NCBI RefSeq assembly: GCF_014268655.2
Contig: NZ_JABWQX020000001.1
Coordinates: forward strand, 1,022,001 to 1,086,000
Reading direction: 5' to 3'
DNA length: 64,000 bases
Origin: Pseudomonas marvdashtae
GTDB lineage: Bacteria; Pseudomonadota; Gammaproteobacteria; Pseudomonadales; Pseudomonadaceae
Shown piece by piece: positions 51,558-63,804 of the stretch; the first letter of the stretch is position 1; each line of letters begins with the position of its first letter. Made by a program: the position numbers and the translations under genes. The notes below the pieces were generated by a model. It did not search any database. It worked only from the letters and a program-made list of their open reading frames with translations, and was not told where the DNA came from.

Positions 51558-52412
51558 ATGTCGCTAAATTTCCCGCTGTTGCTGGTTATCGCCGTGTTCG
51601 TCTGCGGTTTGTTGGCGTTGCTTGATCTGTTGTTCCTGGCGCCTCGGCGCCGGGCCGCGATTGCCTCTTATCAGGGCAGCGTCAGCCAGCCTGATGGCGT
51701 GGTCATCGAAAAGCTCAACAAGGAACCGCTGCTGGTCGAGTACGGCAAGTCGTTCTTCCCGGTGCTGTTCATCGTGCTCGTGCTGCGCTCGTTCCTGGTG
51801 GAACCGTTCCAGATTCCGTCCGGTTCGATGAAGCCGACCCTGGACGTGGGTGATTTCATCCTGGTGAACAAGTTCTCCTATGGAATCCGGCTGCCGGTGA
51901 TCGACAAGAAGGTCATCGAGATCGGCGACCCGCAACGCGGCGATGTCATGGTGTTTCGCTTCCCGAGCGACCCTAACGTCAACTACATCAAGCGTGTGGT
52001 CGGCCTGCCGGGCGACAAGATCCGCTACACCGCCGACAAGCGCCTGTTTGTCAACGGCGAGCTGGTGGCGGAGCAGTTGATCGGTTCCGAACCGGGCACC
52101 CTGGGCAGCGCCGAGCTGTACAAGGAAAAACTCGGCGAAGCCGAACACCTGATCCGCAAGGAAATGAGCCGCTACCGCGCCACGCCGGACCATTCGTGGA
52201 CCGTGCCGGCAGGGCACTATTTCATGATGGGCGACAACCGCGACAACTCCAACGACAGCCGGTATTGGGATGATCCGAACATTCCCAAGGACATGCTGGG
52301 CATGGTCCCCGACCGCAATATCGTCGGCAAGGCCTTTGCGGTCTGGATGAGCTGGCCGGAACCCAAACTCAGTCACCTGCCGAATTTCTCGCGGGTTGGC
52401 CTGATCAAGTAA
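51558..52412 (+). CDS. lepB: Signal peptidase I
   Basis: 284 residues. There are two N-terminal membrane segments, then the periplasmic catalytic domain. The Ser in PSGSMKPTL and the Lys in NYIKRVVGLPGD are the catalytic dyad, and GDNRDNSNDSR is the family box. It removes signal peptides from exported proteins. Confidence 0.97.
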   Translation: MSLNFPLLLVIAVFVCGLLALLDLLFLAPRRRAAIASYQGSVSQPDGVVIEKLNKEPLLVEYGKSFFPVLFIVLVLRSFLVEPFQIPSGSMKPTLDVGDFILVNKFSYGIRLPVIDKKVIEIGDPQRGDVMVFRFPSDPNVNYIKRVVGLPGDKIRYTADKRLFVNGELVAEQLIGSEPGTLGSAELYKEKLGEAEHLIRKEMSRYRATPDHSWTVPAGHYFMMGDNRDNSNDSRYWDDPNIPKDMLGMVPDRNIVGKAFAVWMSWPEPKLSHLPNFSRVGLIK

Positions 52413-52596
52413 TCACACACGGCGCTGTTGAACACAGCGCCGAATGCATTTCTGGAGCCTGCACAAGGTTGCCCGAAGGCATGAAGCCAACGATAGTCAG
52501 GACGTCATTTTTGAACACAGCGTTAATTGTCCCAAGCCAACGGCGCCTCGCCGCCGTGGCGGTGGAATCCAGCCACGAACTCAGCGTGGGTAAACC
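52413..52596 (+). other. lepB-rnc gap with a perfect hairpin
   Basis: 184 bases. CGGCGCTGT (52420-52428) pairs with ACAGCGCCG (52434-52442) without a T-run. The motif GAACACAGCG occurs twice (~52430 and ~52516). In other Pseudomonas a small DUF4845 membrane gene lies here; none can be found in this sequence. Confidence 0.6.
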
Positions 52597-53286
52597 GTGA
52601 GCGTTTCTCTAAGCCGTCTCGAGCGCCAGCTCGGCTACACTTTCAAGGATCAGGAACTGATGCTCCTGGCCCTCACTCACCGCAGTTTTGCCGGGCGTAA
52701 CAATGAACGCCTGGAGTTCCTTGGCGATGCCATTCTCAATTTCGTGGCCGGCGAGGCCTTGTTCGAGCGCTTTCCCCTGGCTCGCGAAGGCCAGTTGTCG
52801 CGTTTGCGTGCACGATTGGTGAAAGGTGAGACCCTGGCGGTACTCGCCCGCGGTTTCGACCTGGGCGAATACTTGCGCTTGGGCTCGGGTGAATTGAAAA
52901 GTGGCGGTTTCCGTCGCGAGTCGATCCTGGCCGACGCCCTGGAGGCATTGATCGGGGCGATTTACCTGGACGCGGGCATGGAAATGGCACGTGAGCGTGT
53001 GCTGGCCTGGCTGACTTCCGAGATCGACAGCTTGACGCTGGTGGACACCAACAAGGATCCGAAGACCCGCTTGCAGGAATTCCTGCAATCGCGCAGCTGC
53101 GATCTGCCGCGCTACGAAGTGGTGGATATCCAGGGTGAGCCGCATTGCCGAACCTTCTTCGTCGAATGCGAAGTGGTCTTATTGAATGAAAAAAGCCGGG
53201 GCCAGGGTGTGAGTCGTCGTATTGCCGAACAGGTAGCGGCCGCCGCAGCACTGATCGCCTTGGGCGTGGAGAATGGCAATGACTGA
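52597..53286 (+). CDS. rnc: Ribonuclease III
   Basis: 229 residues. The catalytic signature [15 protein letters not shown] and a C-terminal double-stranded RNA-binding domain ([23 protein letters not shown]) are clear. It processes rRNA and cleaves double-stranded RNA. The GTG start gives [16 protein letters not shown]. The end overlaps era by eight bases. Confidence 0.96.
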   Translation: MSVSLSRLERQLGYTFKDQELMLLALTHRSFAGRNNERLEFLGDAILNFVAGEALFERFPLAREGQLSRLRARLVKGETLAVLARGFDLGEYLRLGSGELKSGGFRRESILADALEALIGAIYLDAGMEMARERVLAWLTSEIDSLTLVDTNKDPKTRLQEFLQSRSCDLPRYEVVDIQGEPHCRTFFVECEVVLLNEKSRGQGVSRRIAEQVAAAAALIALGVENGND

Positions 53287-54181
53287 TACAACCGTCACCC
53301 GCTGCGGCTATGTTGCCATTGTCGGACGGCCGAACGTGGGCAAGTCCACGTTGCTGAACCACATCCTCGGCCAGAAACTGGCGATCACCTCGCGCAAGCC
53401 GCAAACCACTCGCCACAACATGCTCGGCATAAAGACCGAGGGCGCCGTCCAAGCGATCTACGTCGATACGCCCGGCATGCACAAGGGCGGCGAAAAGGCC
53501 CTGAACCGTTATATGAACAAGACCGCCTCGGCGGCGTTGAAAGACGTCGACGTGGTGATCTTCGTGGTCGACCGGACCAAGTGGACCGATGAAGACCAGA
53601 TGGTCCTCGAGCGCGTCCAGTATGTGACCGGCCCTTTGATCGTCGCGCTGAACAAGACCGACCGCATCGAAGACAAAGCCGAGCTGATGCCGCACTTGAG
53701 CTGGCTGCAAGAGCAGCTGCCAAACGCCCAGATCATCCCGATTTCCGCCCAGCACGGCCATAACCTTGACGCGCTGGAGCGGGTGATTGCCGAACACTTG
53801 CCGGAAAATGATCACTTCTTCCCTGAAGACCAGATCACCGACCGCAGCAGCCGTTTCCTCGCCGCCGAACTGGTGCGCGAGAAAATCATGCGCCAGATGG
53901 GCGCCGAGCTCCCGTACCAGATCACGGTCGAGATTGAAGAATTCAAGCAGCAAGGGAAGACCTTGCATATTCATGCCTTGATCCTCGTCGAACGTGACGG
54001 CCAGAAGAAAATCATCATTGGCGACAAGGGCGAGCGTATCAAGCGCATCGGCACCGAGGCGCGCAAGGACATGGAGCTGCTGTTCGACTCCAAGATCATG
54101 CTCAACCTCTGGGTCAAGGTGAAGGGCGGCTGGTCCGATGACGAGCGTGCTCTGCGCTCATTGGGTTACGGCGACCTTTAA
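53279..54181 (+). CDS. era: GTPase Era
   Basis: 300 residues from ATG 53279. GTPase motifs [15 protein letters not shown] and NKTDR, and a C-terminal KH domain with [14 protein letters not shown], are intact. Era binds 16S rRNA in 30S assembly. GGAG is eight bases before this ATG; the in-frame ATG at 53273 is too near it. Confidence 0.96.
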   Translation: MTDTTVTRCGYVAIVGRPNVGKSTLLNHILGQKLAITSRKPQTTRHNMLGIKTEGAVQAIYVDTPGMHKGGEKALNRYMNKTASAALKDVDVVIFVVDRTKWTDEDQMVLERVQYVTGPLIVALNKTDRIEDKAELMPHLSWLQEQLPNAQIIPISAQHGHNLDALERVIAEHLPENDHFFPEDQITDRSSRFLAAELVREKIMRQMGAELPYQITVEIEEFKQQGKTLHIHALILVERDGQKKIIIGDKGERIKRIGTEARKDMELLFDSKIMLNLWVKVKGGWSDDERALRSLGYGDL

Positions 54182-54207
54182 CCGACCGGTTCTGTGCGAG
54201 CGGGCTC

Positions 54208-54240
54208 TTGTGGCGAGGGAGCAAGCTCCCTTCGCCACAA
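54208..54240. repeat. REP element between era and recO
   Basis: An inverted repeat TTGTGGCGAGG...TTCGCCACAA around GAGCAAGCTC, the same unit as at 22387. It separates era from recO. Confidence 0.8.
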
Positions 54241-54283
54241 GATCTGTTCATCCATTGATATCTAATTGATATTCAGGCCCCCG

Positions 54284-54973
54284 ATGTCCCCCAACCAACC
54301 CCTCGCGCAATCCGCCTATGTCCTGCACTCGCGCGCCTACCGCGAAAGCAGCGCCCTGGTGGATTTCCTCACGCCACAAGGGCGGTTGCGGGCGGTGTTG
54401 CGTGGGGCGCGGGGCAAGGCCGGGACGCTGGCGCGGCCGTTCGTGCCGCTGGAAGTCGAATTCCGCGGGCGGGGCGAGTTGAAAAACGTCGGGCGCATGG
54501 AAAGTAATGGCGTGGCGGCCTGGCTCAACGGCGAGGCGCTGTTCAGTGGCTTGTACCTTAACGAGTTGCTGATTCGCCTGCTGCCGGCCGAAGATCCCCA
54601 TCCCGCCGTTTTCGACCACTACGCCGCCACGCTGCAAGCCTTGGCCGAGGGTCGCCCGCTGGAACCGCTGCTGCGTTCATTCGAGTGGCGCCTGCTGGAC
54701 GACCTGGGCTACGGTTTTTCCCTGGACACCGACCTGCACGGCCAGCCCATCGCCGCGGACGGTCTGTACCGCTTGCAAGTGGACGCGGGCCTGGAGCAGG
54801 TCTATCAATTGCAGCCCGGCCTGTTCAATGGCGTTGAGTTGCTGGCGATGGCCGAGGCCGACTGGACCGCACCGGGCGCTTTGGCGGCGGCAAAGCGTTT
54901 GATGCGCCAAGCCTTGGCGGTTCATTTGGGTGGTCGGCCGCTGGTCAGTCGCGAGCTGTTTCGCAAGCCCTGA
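54284..54973 (+). CDS. recO: DNA repair protein RecO
   Basis: 229 residues from ATG 54284 ([23 protein letters not shown]). The N-terminal OB fold and a helical C-terminal domain fit RecO; the family glycine-rich [14 protein letters not shown] follows. It loads RecA with RecR. No zinc cysteines are present, as is normal in gamma-proteobacteria. The ribosome site is weak. Confidence 0.93.
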   Translation: MSPNQPLAQSAYVLHSRAYRESSALVDFLTPQGRLRAVLRGARGKAGTLARPFVPLEVEFRGRGELKNVGRMESNGVAAWLNGEALFSGLYLNELLIRLLPAEDPHPAVFDHYAATLQALAEGRPLEPLLRSFEWRLLDDLGYGFSLDTDLHGQPIAADGLYRLQVDAGLEQVYQLQPGLFNGVELLAMAEADWTAPGALAAAKRLMRQALAVHLGGRPLVSRELFRKP

Positions 54974-55023
54974 TCTACCCGTATGCTGTGGGCCGAATCT
55001 CTGTCCATTCAGGAGCGCTTTTC

Positions 55024-55767
55024 GTGAGCACCAGCAATCGCATTCTTCTCGGCGTGAACATCGACCATGTCGCCACCCTGCGCCAGGCCCGTGGTACGCG
55101 CTACCCGGATCCGGTCAAGGCCGCATTGGACGCCGAAGAGGCGGGTGCCGACGGCATCACCGTGCATCTGCGCGAAGACCGTCGCCATATCCAGGAGCGC
55201 GACGTGCTGCTGCTAAAGGATGTGCTGCAAACCCGCATGAACTTCGAAATGGGCGTGACCGAAGAGATGATGGCGTTCGCCGAGCGCATCCGCCCGGCAC
55301 ATATCTGCCTGGTACCGGAAACGCGCCAGGAACTGACCACCGAAGGCGGCCTGGACGTCGCGGGGCAGGAGTCGCGGATCAGCCTGGCGGTGGAGCGGCT
55401 GTCGAAGATCGGTGCCGAAGTCTCGCTGTTCATCGACGCCGACGAGCGGCAGATCGAGGCCTCCAAGCGTGTCGGCGCACCGGCCATCGAGTTGCATACC
55501 GGTCGTTATGCCGATGCCGAAACGCCGACGGACGTGGCCGATGAGCTGCAACGGATCGCCGATGGCGTCACCTTTGGCCTGGCCCAAGGGTTGATCGTCA
55601 ATGCCGGCCATGGCCTGCACTACCATAACGTCGAAGCCGTCGCGGCCATCAAAGGCATCAACGAGCTGAACATCGGCCACGCCTTGGTGGCTCATGCGAT
55701 GTTTGTCGGGTTCAAGTCGGCTGTGTCTGAAATGAAAGCGCTGATCCTGGCCGCCGCCAAGTCCTGA
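55024..55767 (+). CDS. pdxJ: Pyridoxine 5'-phosphate synthase PdxJ
   Basis: 247 residues. The GTG start at 55024 has AGGAG eight bases upstream and gives [24 protein letters not shown]; a longer frame is not supported. Catalytic [25 protein letters not shown] and [14 protein letters not shown] motifs are intact. It makes pyridoxine phosphate from deoxyxylulose phosphate and 3-amino-2-oxopropyl phosphate. Confidence 0.96.
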   Translation: MSTSNRILLGVNIDHVATLRQARGTRYPDPVKAALDAEEAGADGITVHLREDRRHIQERDVLLLKDVLQTRMNFEMGVTEEMMAFAERIRPAHICLVPETRQELTTEGGLDVAGQESRISLAVERLSKIGAEVSLFIDADERQIEASKRVGAPAIELHTGRYADAETPTDVADELQRIADGVTFGLAQGLIVNAGHGLHYHNVEAVAAIKGINELNIGHALVAHAMFVGFKSAVSEMKALILAAAKS

Positions 55768-55817
55768 CGGCAGCCACAAAACCTAATGTGGCTGCTCATT
55801 TGAGCTTGCAAATTCTA

Positions 55818-55952
55818 TTGTGGCGAGGGGATTTATCCCCGCTGGGGCGCGAAGCGGCCCCAAGACAGGTCAACTCAATCCGCCTGACAAACCGAGGCGT
55901 CAGATTTTAGGGCTGCTGCGCAGCCCAGCGGGGATAAATCCCCTCGCCACAG
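55818..55952. repeat. REPIN between pdxJ and mltF
   Basis: Two inverted REP units with the centre GGGGATTTATCCCC, at about 55818-55850 and 55921-55952, with a GC stem and 60 bases between. They are of the same REP family as 22387, with a different core. Confidence 0.85.
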
Positions 55953-55983
55953 GTTCATCACAGCATCAGGAGTTGTGTACAGC

Positions 55984-57731
<1,748 letters not shown>

Positions 57732-60700
57732 ATGTTGATCCTGCGCGGCGCTCCTGCCCTTTCTGCCTTTCGCCACAGCAAACTTCTTGAGCAACTGAGC
57801 CAGAAAGTACCGGCTGTCAGTGGCTTGTATGCTGAATTCGCTCACTTCGCCGAAGTCACCGGCGGTTTGACCGGCGACGAACAGCAGGTGCTCGCGCGCC
57901 TTCTGAAGTACGGTCCCAGTGTTCCCGTCCAGGAGCCGACCGGTCGCCTGTTCCTGGTGTTGCCACGTTTCGGCACCATTTCGCCGTGGTCGAGCAAGGC
58001 CAGCGACATCGCCCGCAACTGCGGCCTGGCGAAAATCCAGCGCCTGGAACGCGGCATTGCCTTTTATGTTGCCGGTGAGTTCAGCGAGGCCGAGGCCCAG
58101 CTGATCGCCGATGGCCTGCATGACCGCATGACCCAAGTCGTACTGGGCAACCTGGAGCAGGCCGCCGGCCTGTTCAGCCACGCCGAGCCCAAGCCGCTGA
58201 CCGCCATCGACGTACTGGGCGGCGGCCGTGCCGCGCTGGAAAAAGCCAACGCCGAGCTGGGCCTGGCCCTGGCTGAAGACGAGATCGATTACCTGGTCGA
58301 CGCTTTCCTGGGCCTGAAGCGCAACCCTCACGACATCGAACTGATGATGTTCGCCCAAGCCAACTCCGAGCACTGCCGCCACAAGATCTTCAACGCCAGT
58401 TGGGACATTGACGGCCAGGAGCAGGAAAAAAGCCTGTTCGGCATGATCAAGAACACCTATCAGATGCACAACGAAGGTGTGCTGTCGGCCTACAAGGACA
58501 ACGCGGCGGTCATCGTCGGCAACGTTGCCGGTCGCTTCTACCCGAACCCCGAGACCCGCCAGTACGGTGCGGTCCAGGAGCCGGTGCACATCCTGATGAA
58601 GGTCGAGACCCACAACCACCCGACCGCCATCGCCCCGTTCCCGGGCGCGTCCACCGGTTCCGGTGGCGAGATCCGCGACGAAGGTGCTACCGGTCGCGGC
58701 GCCAAGCCCAAGGCCGGGCTGACCGGTTTCACCGTGTCGAACCTGCAGATCCCAGGCTTCGAACAGCCGTGGGAAAAGCCCTACGGCAAGCCTGAGCGTA
58801 TCGTCACCGCCCTCGACATCATGATCGAAGGTCCCCTGGGCGGGGCTGCGTTCAACAACGAATTCGGCCGTCCAGCCCTGACCGGTTACTTCCGTACCTT
58901 CGAACAGTCCATCACCACCCCCCGTGGTGAAGAAGTCCGTGGTTACCACAAGCCGATCATGCTCGCTGGCGGCATGGGCAACATCCGCGCCGAACATGTG
59001 CAGAAAGGCGAGATCCTGGTCGGCTCCAAGCTGATCGTCCTCGGCGGCCCGGCCATGTTGATCGGCCTGGGTGGCGGCGCGGCGTCCTCCATGGCCACCG
59101 GCACCAGCTCGGCCGACCTGGACTTCGCTTCGGTCCAGCGGGAAAACCCGGAAATGGAACGCCGTTGCCAGGAAGTCATCGACCGTTGCTGGCAGTTGGG
59201 TGAGCACAACCCCATCAGCTTCATCCACGACGTCGGCGCGGGCGGCCTGTCCAACGCGTTCCCGGAACTGGTCAACGACGGTGGCCGCGGTGGCCGCTTC
59301 GAACTGCGCAACATTCCGAACGACGAGCCGGGCATGGCCCCGCACGAAATCTGGAGCAACGAATCCCAGGAGCGCTACGTCCTGGCGGTCGGCCCGGCCG
59401 ACTTCGAGCGTTTCCAGGCCATTTGCGAGCGCGAGCGTTGCCCGTTCGCCGTGGTGGGTGAAGCCACCGCCGAGCCGCAACTGACCGTGACCGACAGCCA
59501 CTTCGGCAACAGCCCGGTGGACATGCCGCTGGAAGTGCTGCTGGGCAAGGCTCCGCGCATGCACCGTTCGGCCGTTCGCGAAGCCGAGCTGGGTGACGAT
59601 TTCGATCCGTCGACCCTCGACATCGCCGACTCCATCGAGCGCGTGCTGCATCACCCGGCCGTGGCGAGCAAGAGCTTCCTGATCACCATCGGCGACCGCA
59701 CCATCACCGGCCTTGTGGCCCGCGACCAGATGGTCGGTCCATGGCAAGTGCCGGTGGCCGACGTGGCCGTGACCGCCACCAGCTTCGACGTCTACACCGG
59801 CGAAGCCATGGCCATGGGCGAGCGCACGCCGCTGGCGCTGCTGGACGCCCCGGCGTCGGGCCGCATGGCGATCGGCGAAACCCTGACCAACATCGCGGCC
59901 TCGCGCATCGGCAAGATTTCCGATATCAAGCTGTCGGCCAACTGGATGTCCGCCGCCGGTCATCCGGGTGAAGACGCCCGCCTGTACGACACCGTCAAGG
60001 CGGTCGGCATGGAACTGTGCCCCGAGCTGGGCATCACCATTCCGGTGGGCAAGGACTCCATGTCCATGGCCACGCGCTGGAACGACGAAGGCGTGGACAA
60101 GAGCGTGACCTCGCCGCTGTCGCTGATCGTGACCGGTTTCGCTCCCGTCACCGATATCCGCCAGACCCTGACCCCGCAACTGCGCATGGACAAGGGCACC
60201 ACCGACCTGATCCTGATCGACCTGGGCCGTGGCCAGAACCGCATGGGCGCCTCGATCCTGGCCCAGGTGCATGGCAAGCTCGGCTCGCAAGCGCCGGACG
60301 TCGATGATGCCGAAGACCTGAAAGCCTTTTTCGCGGTGATCCAGGGCCTCAACGCCGACGGTCACTTGCTGGCCTACCACGACCGTTCCGACGGCGGTTT
60401 GCTGACCACCGTGGTGGAAATGGCCTTCGCCGGTCACTGTGGCTTGAACCTGACCCTGGACAGCGTCGCCGAATCCGCCGCCGAGATCCCGGCGATCCTG
60501 TTCAACGAAGAGTTGGGTGCGGTGATCCAGGTTCGCCAGGACGCCACCCCGGACATCCTCGCCCAGTTCAGCGCCGCTGGCCTGGCTGAGTGCGTCTCGG
60601 TGATTGGCCAGCCGATCAACAACGCCCACATCAACATCACCTTCAACGGCGACACGGTCTTTGAAGGCCAGCGTCGCGTGTTGCAGCGCCAGTGGGCCGA

Positions 60701-61628
60701 GACCAGCTACCAGATCCAGCGCCTGCGCGACAACGCCGACTGCGCCGAACAGGAATTCGACGCGCTGCTGGAAGAAGACAATCCGGGCTTGAGCGCCAAG
60801 CTCAGCTACGACGTCAACGAAAACGTCGCCGCGCCCTACATCAAGAAAGGCATTCGCCCACAAGTCGCGGTCCTGCGTGAGCAGGGCGTCAACGGCCAGG
60901 TGGAGATGGCGGCCGCGTTCGACCGCGCCGGTTTCAACGCGATCGACGTGCACATGAGCGACATCCTCGCCGGTCGTGTCGACCTGAACGACTTCAAGGG
61001 CATGGTCGCGTGCGGCGGTTTCTCCTACGGCGACGTGCTGGGTGCCGGTGAAGGCTGGGCCAAGTCGGCGCTGTTCAACAGCCGCGCTCGCGATGCATTC
61101 CAAGGCTTCTTCGAGCGCACCGACAGCTTCACCCTCGGCGTGTGCAACGGTTGCCAGATGATGTCCAACCTGCACGAGCTGATTCCGGGCAGCGAGTTCT
61201 GGCCGCACTTCGTGCGTAACCGTTCCGAGCAGTTCGAGGCGCGTGTGGCGATGGTCCAGGTGCAAGAATCGAACTCGATCTTCCTGCAGGGCATGGCCGG
61301 TTCGCGCATGCCGATCGCCATCGCCCACGGCGAAGGCCACGCGGAATTCGAAAGCGAAGAAGCCTTGCTCGAAGCCGACCTGTCCGGTTGTGTGTCGCTG
61401 CGTTTCGTCGACAACCACGGCAAGGTCACCGAAACCTACCCGGCCAACCCGAACGGCTCGCCGCGCGGGATCACCGGCCTGACCAGCCGCGACGGCCGCG
61501 TCACGATCATGATGCCGCACCCGGAGCGGGTGTTCCGTGCGGTGCAGAACTCGTGGCGTTCGGACGACTGGAACGAAGACGCGCCATGGATGCGCATGTT
61601 CCGCAACGCGCGCGTCTGGGTGAACTAA
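57732..61628 (+). CDS. purL: Phosphoribosylformylglycinamidine synthase
   Basis: 1298 residues, the long single-chain form. There are two AIR-synthase-like halves (e.g. [31 protein letters not shown]) and a C-terminal class I glutamine amidotransferase with the nucleophile Cys in GVCNGCQM and HGEGH. It converts FGAR and glutamine to FGAM in purine synthesis. Confidence 0.97.
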   Translation: MLILRGAPALSAFRHSKLLEQLSQKVPAVSGLYAEFAHFAEVTGGLTGDEQQVLARLLKYGPSVPVQEPTGRLFLVLPRFGTISPWSSKASDIARNCGLAKIQRLERGIAFYVAGEFSEAEAQLIADGLHDRMTQVVLGNLEQAAGLFSHAEPKPLTAIDVLGGGRAALEKANAELGLALAEDEIDYLVDAFLGLKRNPHDIELMMFAQANSEHCRHKIFNASWDIDGQEQEKSLFGMIKNTYQMHNEGVLSAYKDNAAVIVGNVAGRFYPNPETRQYGAVQEPVHILMKVETHNHPTAIAPFPGASTGSGGEIRDEGATGRGAKPKAGLTGFTVSNLQIPGFEQPWEKPYGKPERIVTALDIMIEGPLGGAAFNNEFGRPALTGYFRTFEQSITTPRGEEVRGYHKPIMLAGGMGNIRAEHVQKGEILVGSKLIVLGGPAMLIGLGGGAASSMATGTSSADLDFASVQRENPEMERRCQEVIDRCWQLGEHNPISFIHDVGAGGLSNAFPELVNDGGRGGRFELRNIPNDEPGMAPHEIWSNESQERYVLAVGPADFERFQAICERERCPFAVVGEATAEPQLTVTDSHFGNSPVDMPLEVLLGKAPRMHRSAVREAELGDDFDPSTLDIADSIERVLHHPAVASKSFLITIGDRTITGLVARDQMVGPWQVPVADVAVTATSFDVYTGEAMAMGERTPLALLDAPASGRMAIGETLTNIAASRIGKISDIKLSANWMSAAGHPGEDARLYDTVKAVGMELCPELGITIPVGKDSMSMATRWNDEGVDKSVTSPLSLIVTGFAPVTDIRQTLTPQLRMDKGTTDLILIDLGRGQNRMGASILAQVHGKLGSQAPDVDDAEDLKAFFAVIQGLNADGHLLAYHDRSDGGLLTTVVEMAFAGHCGLNLTLDSVAESAAEIPAILFNEELGAVIQVRQDATPDILAQFSAAGLAECVSVIGQPINNAHINITFNGDTVFEGQRRVLQRQWAETSYQIQRLRDNADCAEQEFDALLEEDNPGLSAKLSYDVNENVAAPYIKKGIRPQVAVLREQGVNGQVEMAAAFDRAGFNAIDVHMSDILAGRVDLNDFKGMVACGGFSYGDVLGAGEGWAKSALFNSRARDAFQGFFERTDSFTLGVCNGCQMMSNLHELIPGSEFWPHFVRNRSEQFEARVAMVQVQESNSIFLQGMAGSRMPIAIAHGEGHAEFESEEALLEADLSGCVSLRFVDNHGKVTETYPANPNGSPRGITGLTSRDGRVTIMMPHPERVFRAVQNSWRSDDWNEDAPWMRMFRNARVWVN

Positions 61629-61632
61629 GAGG

Positions 61633-61944
61633 GTGTACAAGCTCTGCTTCTTCGTCCCGGCCAGCCATGTCGACGAGGTCAAAAGCGCCGTATTCGCCGC
61701 CGGTGGCGGGCGAATCGGCGACTACGACCACTGCGCCTGGCAAGTGCTGGGCCTGGGCCAGTTTCGCCCCTTGGACGGCAGCCAGCCGTTCATTGGCGAG
61801 GCAGGGCAGGTCGAGCAGGTCGAGGAATGGAAGGTGGAGCTTGTTGTCGCCGATGAGTTGATTCGGCAGGTGGTGGAGGCACTGAAACAGAGCCATCCCT
61901 ACGAGACACCGGCGTATGAAGTGTGGCGGCTGGAGGATTTCTGA
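61633..61944 (+). CDS. CIN-domain protein (NIF3/YqfO-associated)
   Basis: 103 residues from a GTG four bases after the purL stop. KLCFFVPASHVDEVKSAVFAAGGGRIGDYDHCAW and SHPYETPAYEVWRLEDF are those of the domain often inserted in NIF3-like proteins (YqfO), which resembles a PII/CutA fold. Here it stands alone. A metal- or ligand-sensing role is possible; none is shown. Confidence 0.85.
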   Translation: MYKLCFFVPASHVDEVKSAVFAAGGGRIGDYDHCAWQVLGLGQFRPLDGSQPFIGEAGQVEQVEEWKVELVVADELIRQVVEALKQSHPYETPAYEVWRLEDF

Positions 61945-61960
61945 TTCCCCCCGCTGAAAT

Positions 61961-61993
61961 AAAAAACCCGCTGATTGATTCAGCGGGTTTTTT
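61961..61993. terminator. Bidirectional terminator between the CIN-domain gene and nagE
   Basis: AAAAAACCCGCTGA (61961-61974) pairs with TCAGCGGGTTTTTT (61980-61993), 14 base pairs around a 5-base loop. Confidence 0.95.
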
Positions 61994-62046
61994 ATTGTCC
62001 CCGATTCTGTATACACAAACCTTTGTGGGCAAGGGATTGTGGAGTG

Positions 62047-63771
62047 TCAGCCGCCAGAGGCTTCAGCCTTGACCTCGTTCCGATTCGCAACAGCCTCCAA
62101 CGCCCGCAACAGCCCCGGCGCTTTCTCGCCCAGCAACAAGTGCCACACACCGTCCGCTAGCGAGCTAACCCCCTGACAGCCAAGCGCCTTGAGCTGGCTT
62201 TCCGATAACCCCTTGCCGTCGGCCAGTTGCACCCGCAAACGGCTCATCGCCACGCAATCGAGCTGCAACACATTCCCGCAACCGCCCAGGGCCGCGAGCC
62301 ACTGTTGCGCCTCGGCCTCGGAGACGGCCGTCGGTGTGACAGGCGCAGCCACGGCGGCCACGGGCGCGCTGGCCAATCGTTCCGAAGAGGGCAACGCCTG
62401 GCGAATTTCATCGGCGATGCTGTCGGCCATCGGCCCCACCACCACTTGCAAGCTGCCGCCGTTGCCAGGGCGAACCACGGCCATGGCGCCGAGGGCCTTG
62501 AGCTGGGCGTCGGACGCCTTGTTGCGGTCCACCATGTCCAGCCGCAGTCGCGTGGTGCAGGCGCCAATCGTGATCATGTTTTCGGCACCGCCCAGCGCCT
62601 GGATATAGGCAGCGGCGCGCTGGTTCTCGGCGATGACCGGCGTGTCGCCTGCGGGCACCTCCTCCCGTCCTGGGGTCTTGAGGTCGAAGCGGCGGATGCA
62701 GAAATCGAACACCAGGTAATAAATCGCCGCATACGCCAGGCCCACCGGGACGACCAACCAGCCGTTGGTGGATTTACCCCAGCCCAGGACCATGTCGATG
62801 AAACCGCCCGAGAAGGTGAAGCCCAGGTGAATGTCCAGCAGATTGGTCACTGCCATCGACAGCCCGGTGAGCAGTGCGTGCACCAGGTACAACAGCGGCG
62901 CGAGGAACATGAAGGCGAATTCAATCGGTTCGGTGACGCCGGTCAGGAACGAGGTCAGCGCCATGGACAGCAGGATCCCGCCCATGACTTTGCGCCGCTG
63001 GGGCAGGGCGTTGCGGTACATCGCCAGGCACGCGGCGGGAAGGCCGAAGAGCATCACCGGAAACATGCCGGTCATGAACTGGCCGCCCTTGGGGTCGCCG
63101 GCGAAATAACGGGTCAAGTCACCAGTGACCACCGCGCCGGTTTGCGGGTCGGTGAAACTGCCGAAGATGAACCAGGCCATGTTGTTGAGGATGTGGTGCA
63201 AGCCGGTGACGATCAGCAAGCGATTGAACACACCGAAGACGAACGCGCCGAAGCTGCCGCTGGCCATCAGCAGCTCGCCAAAGGTGTTGATGCCGTGCTG
63301 GATCGGCGGCCAGACCAGCCCGAACACCAGGCCCAGGCCCACGGCGCTGAAGCCGGTGACAATCGGCACGAAGCGTCGGCCGCCAAAGAACGCCAGGTAT
63401 TCCGGCAGCTTGATGTCCTTGAACCGGTTGTACAGTGCGCCGGCCAACAGACCGCTGATGATCCCGGCAAGCATGCCCATGTTGATGGTCGCGTCGAGCA
63501 CCTTCAGCGTCGCGATCATCACCAGGTAACCGATGGCCCCGGCCAACCCGGCCGTGCCGTTGTTGTCCCGGGCGAAGCCCACGGCGATGCCGATGGCGAA
63601 GATCATCGGCAGGTTGGCAAAAATCGCTTCGCCGGCGTCGTGGATGATCGCGATGTTCAACAGGTCCGTGTCACCCAGGCGCAACAGCAGGCCGGCAATC
63701 GGCAGGATCGCGATGGGCAGCATCAGCGCCCGGCCGAGGCGTTGCAGCCCTTCAATGAAATGCTGGTACAT
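62047..63771 (-). CDS. nagE: N-acetylglucosamine-type PTS permease, IIC plus IIB and a second IIB-like domain
   Basis: 574 residues. The N-terminal ~360 residues are the membrane IIC part (GFSAVGLGLVFGLVWPPIQ, ITGVTEPIEFAFMF region, NGWLVVPVGL). A IIB domain follows with GACTTRLRL (phospho-Cys C405). A further IIB-like domain near 490-570 has DCVAMSRLRV (C506), where the Cys is two residues further from RLR than in the first. It imports and phosphorylates GlcNAc. AGGAGA precedes the ATG; the enzyme I fusion gene lies just upstream. Confidence 0.93.
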   Translation of the reverse strand: MYQHFIEGLQRLGRALMLPIAILPIAGLLLRLGDTDLLNIAIIHDAGEAIFANLPMIFAIGIAVGFARDNNGTAGLAGAIGYLVMIATLKVLDATINMGMLAGIISGLLAGALYNRFKDIKLPEYLAFFGGRRFVPIVTGFSAVGLGLVFGLVWPPIQHGINTFGELLMASGSFGAFVFGVFNRLLIVTGLHHILNNMAWFIFGSFTDPQTGAVVTGDLTRYFAGDPKGGQFMTGMFPVMLFGLPAACLAMYRNALPQRRKVMGGILLSMALTSFLTGVTEPIEFAFMFLAPLLYLVHALLTGLSMAVTNLLDIHLGFTFSGGFIDMVLGWGKSTNGWLVVPVGLAYAAIYYLVFDFCIRRFDLKTPGREEVPAGDTPVIAENQRAAAYIQALGGAENMITIGACTTRLRLDMVDRNKASDAQLKALGAMAVVRPGNGGSLQVVVGPMADSIADEIRQALPSSERLASAPVAAVAAPVTPTAVSEAEAQQWLAALGGCGNVLQLDCVAMSRLRVQLADGKGLSESQLKALGCQGVSSLADGVWHLLLGEKAPGLLRALEAVANRNEVKAEASGG

Positions 63772-63804
63772 GGCGTCTCTCCTTTTATTGTTCTTCGACG
63801 TGGC

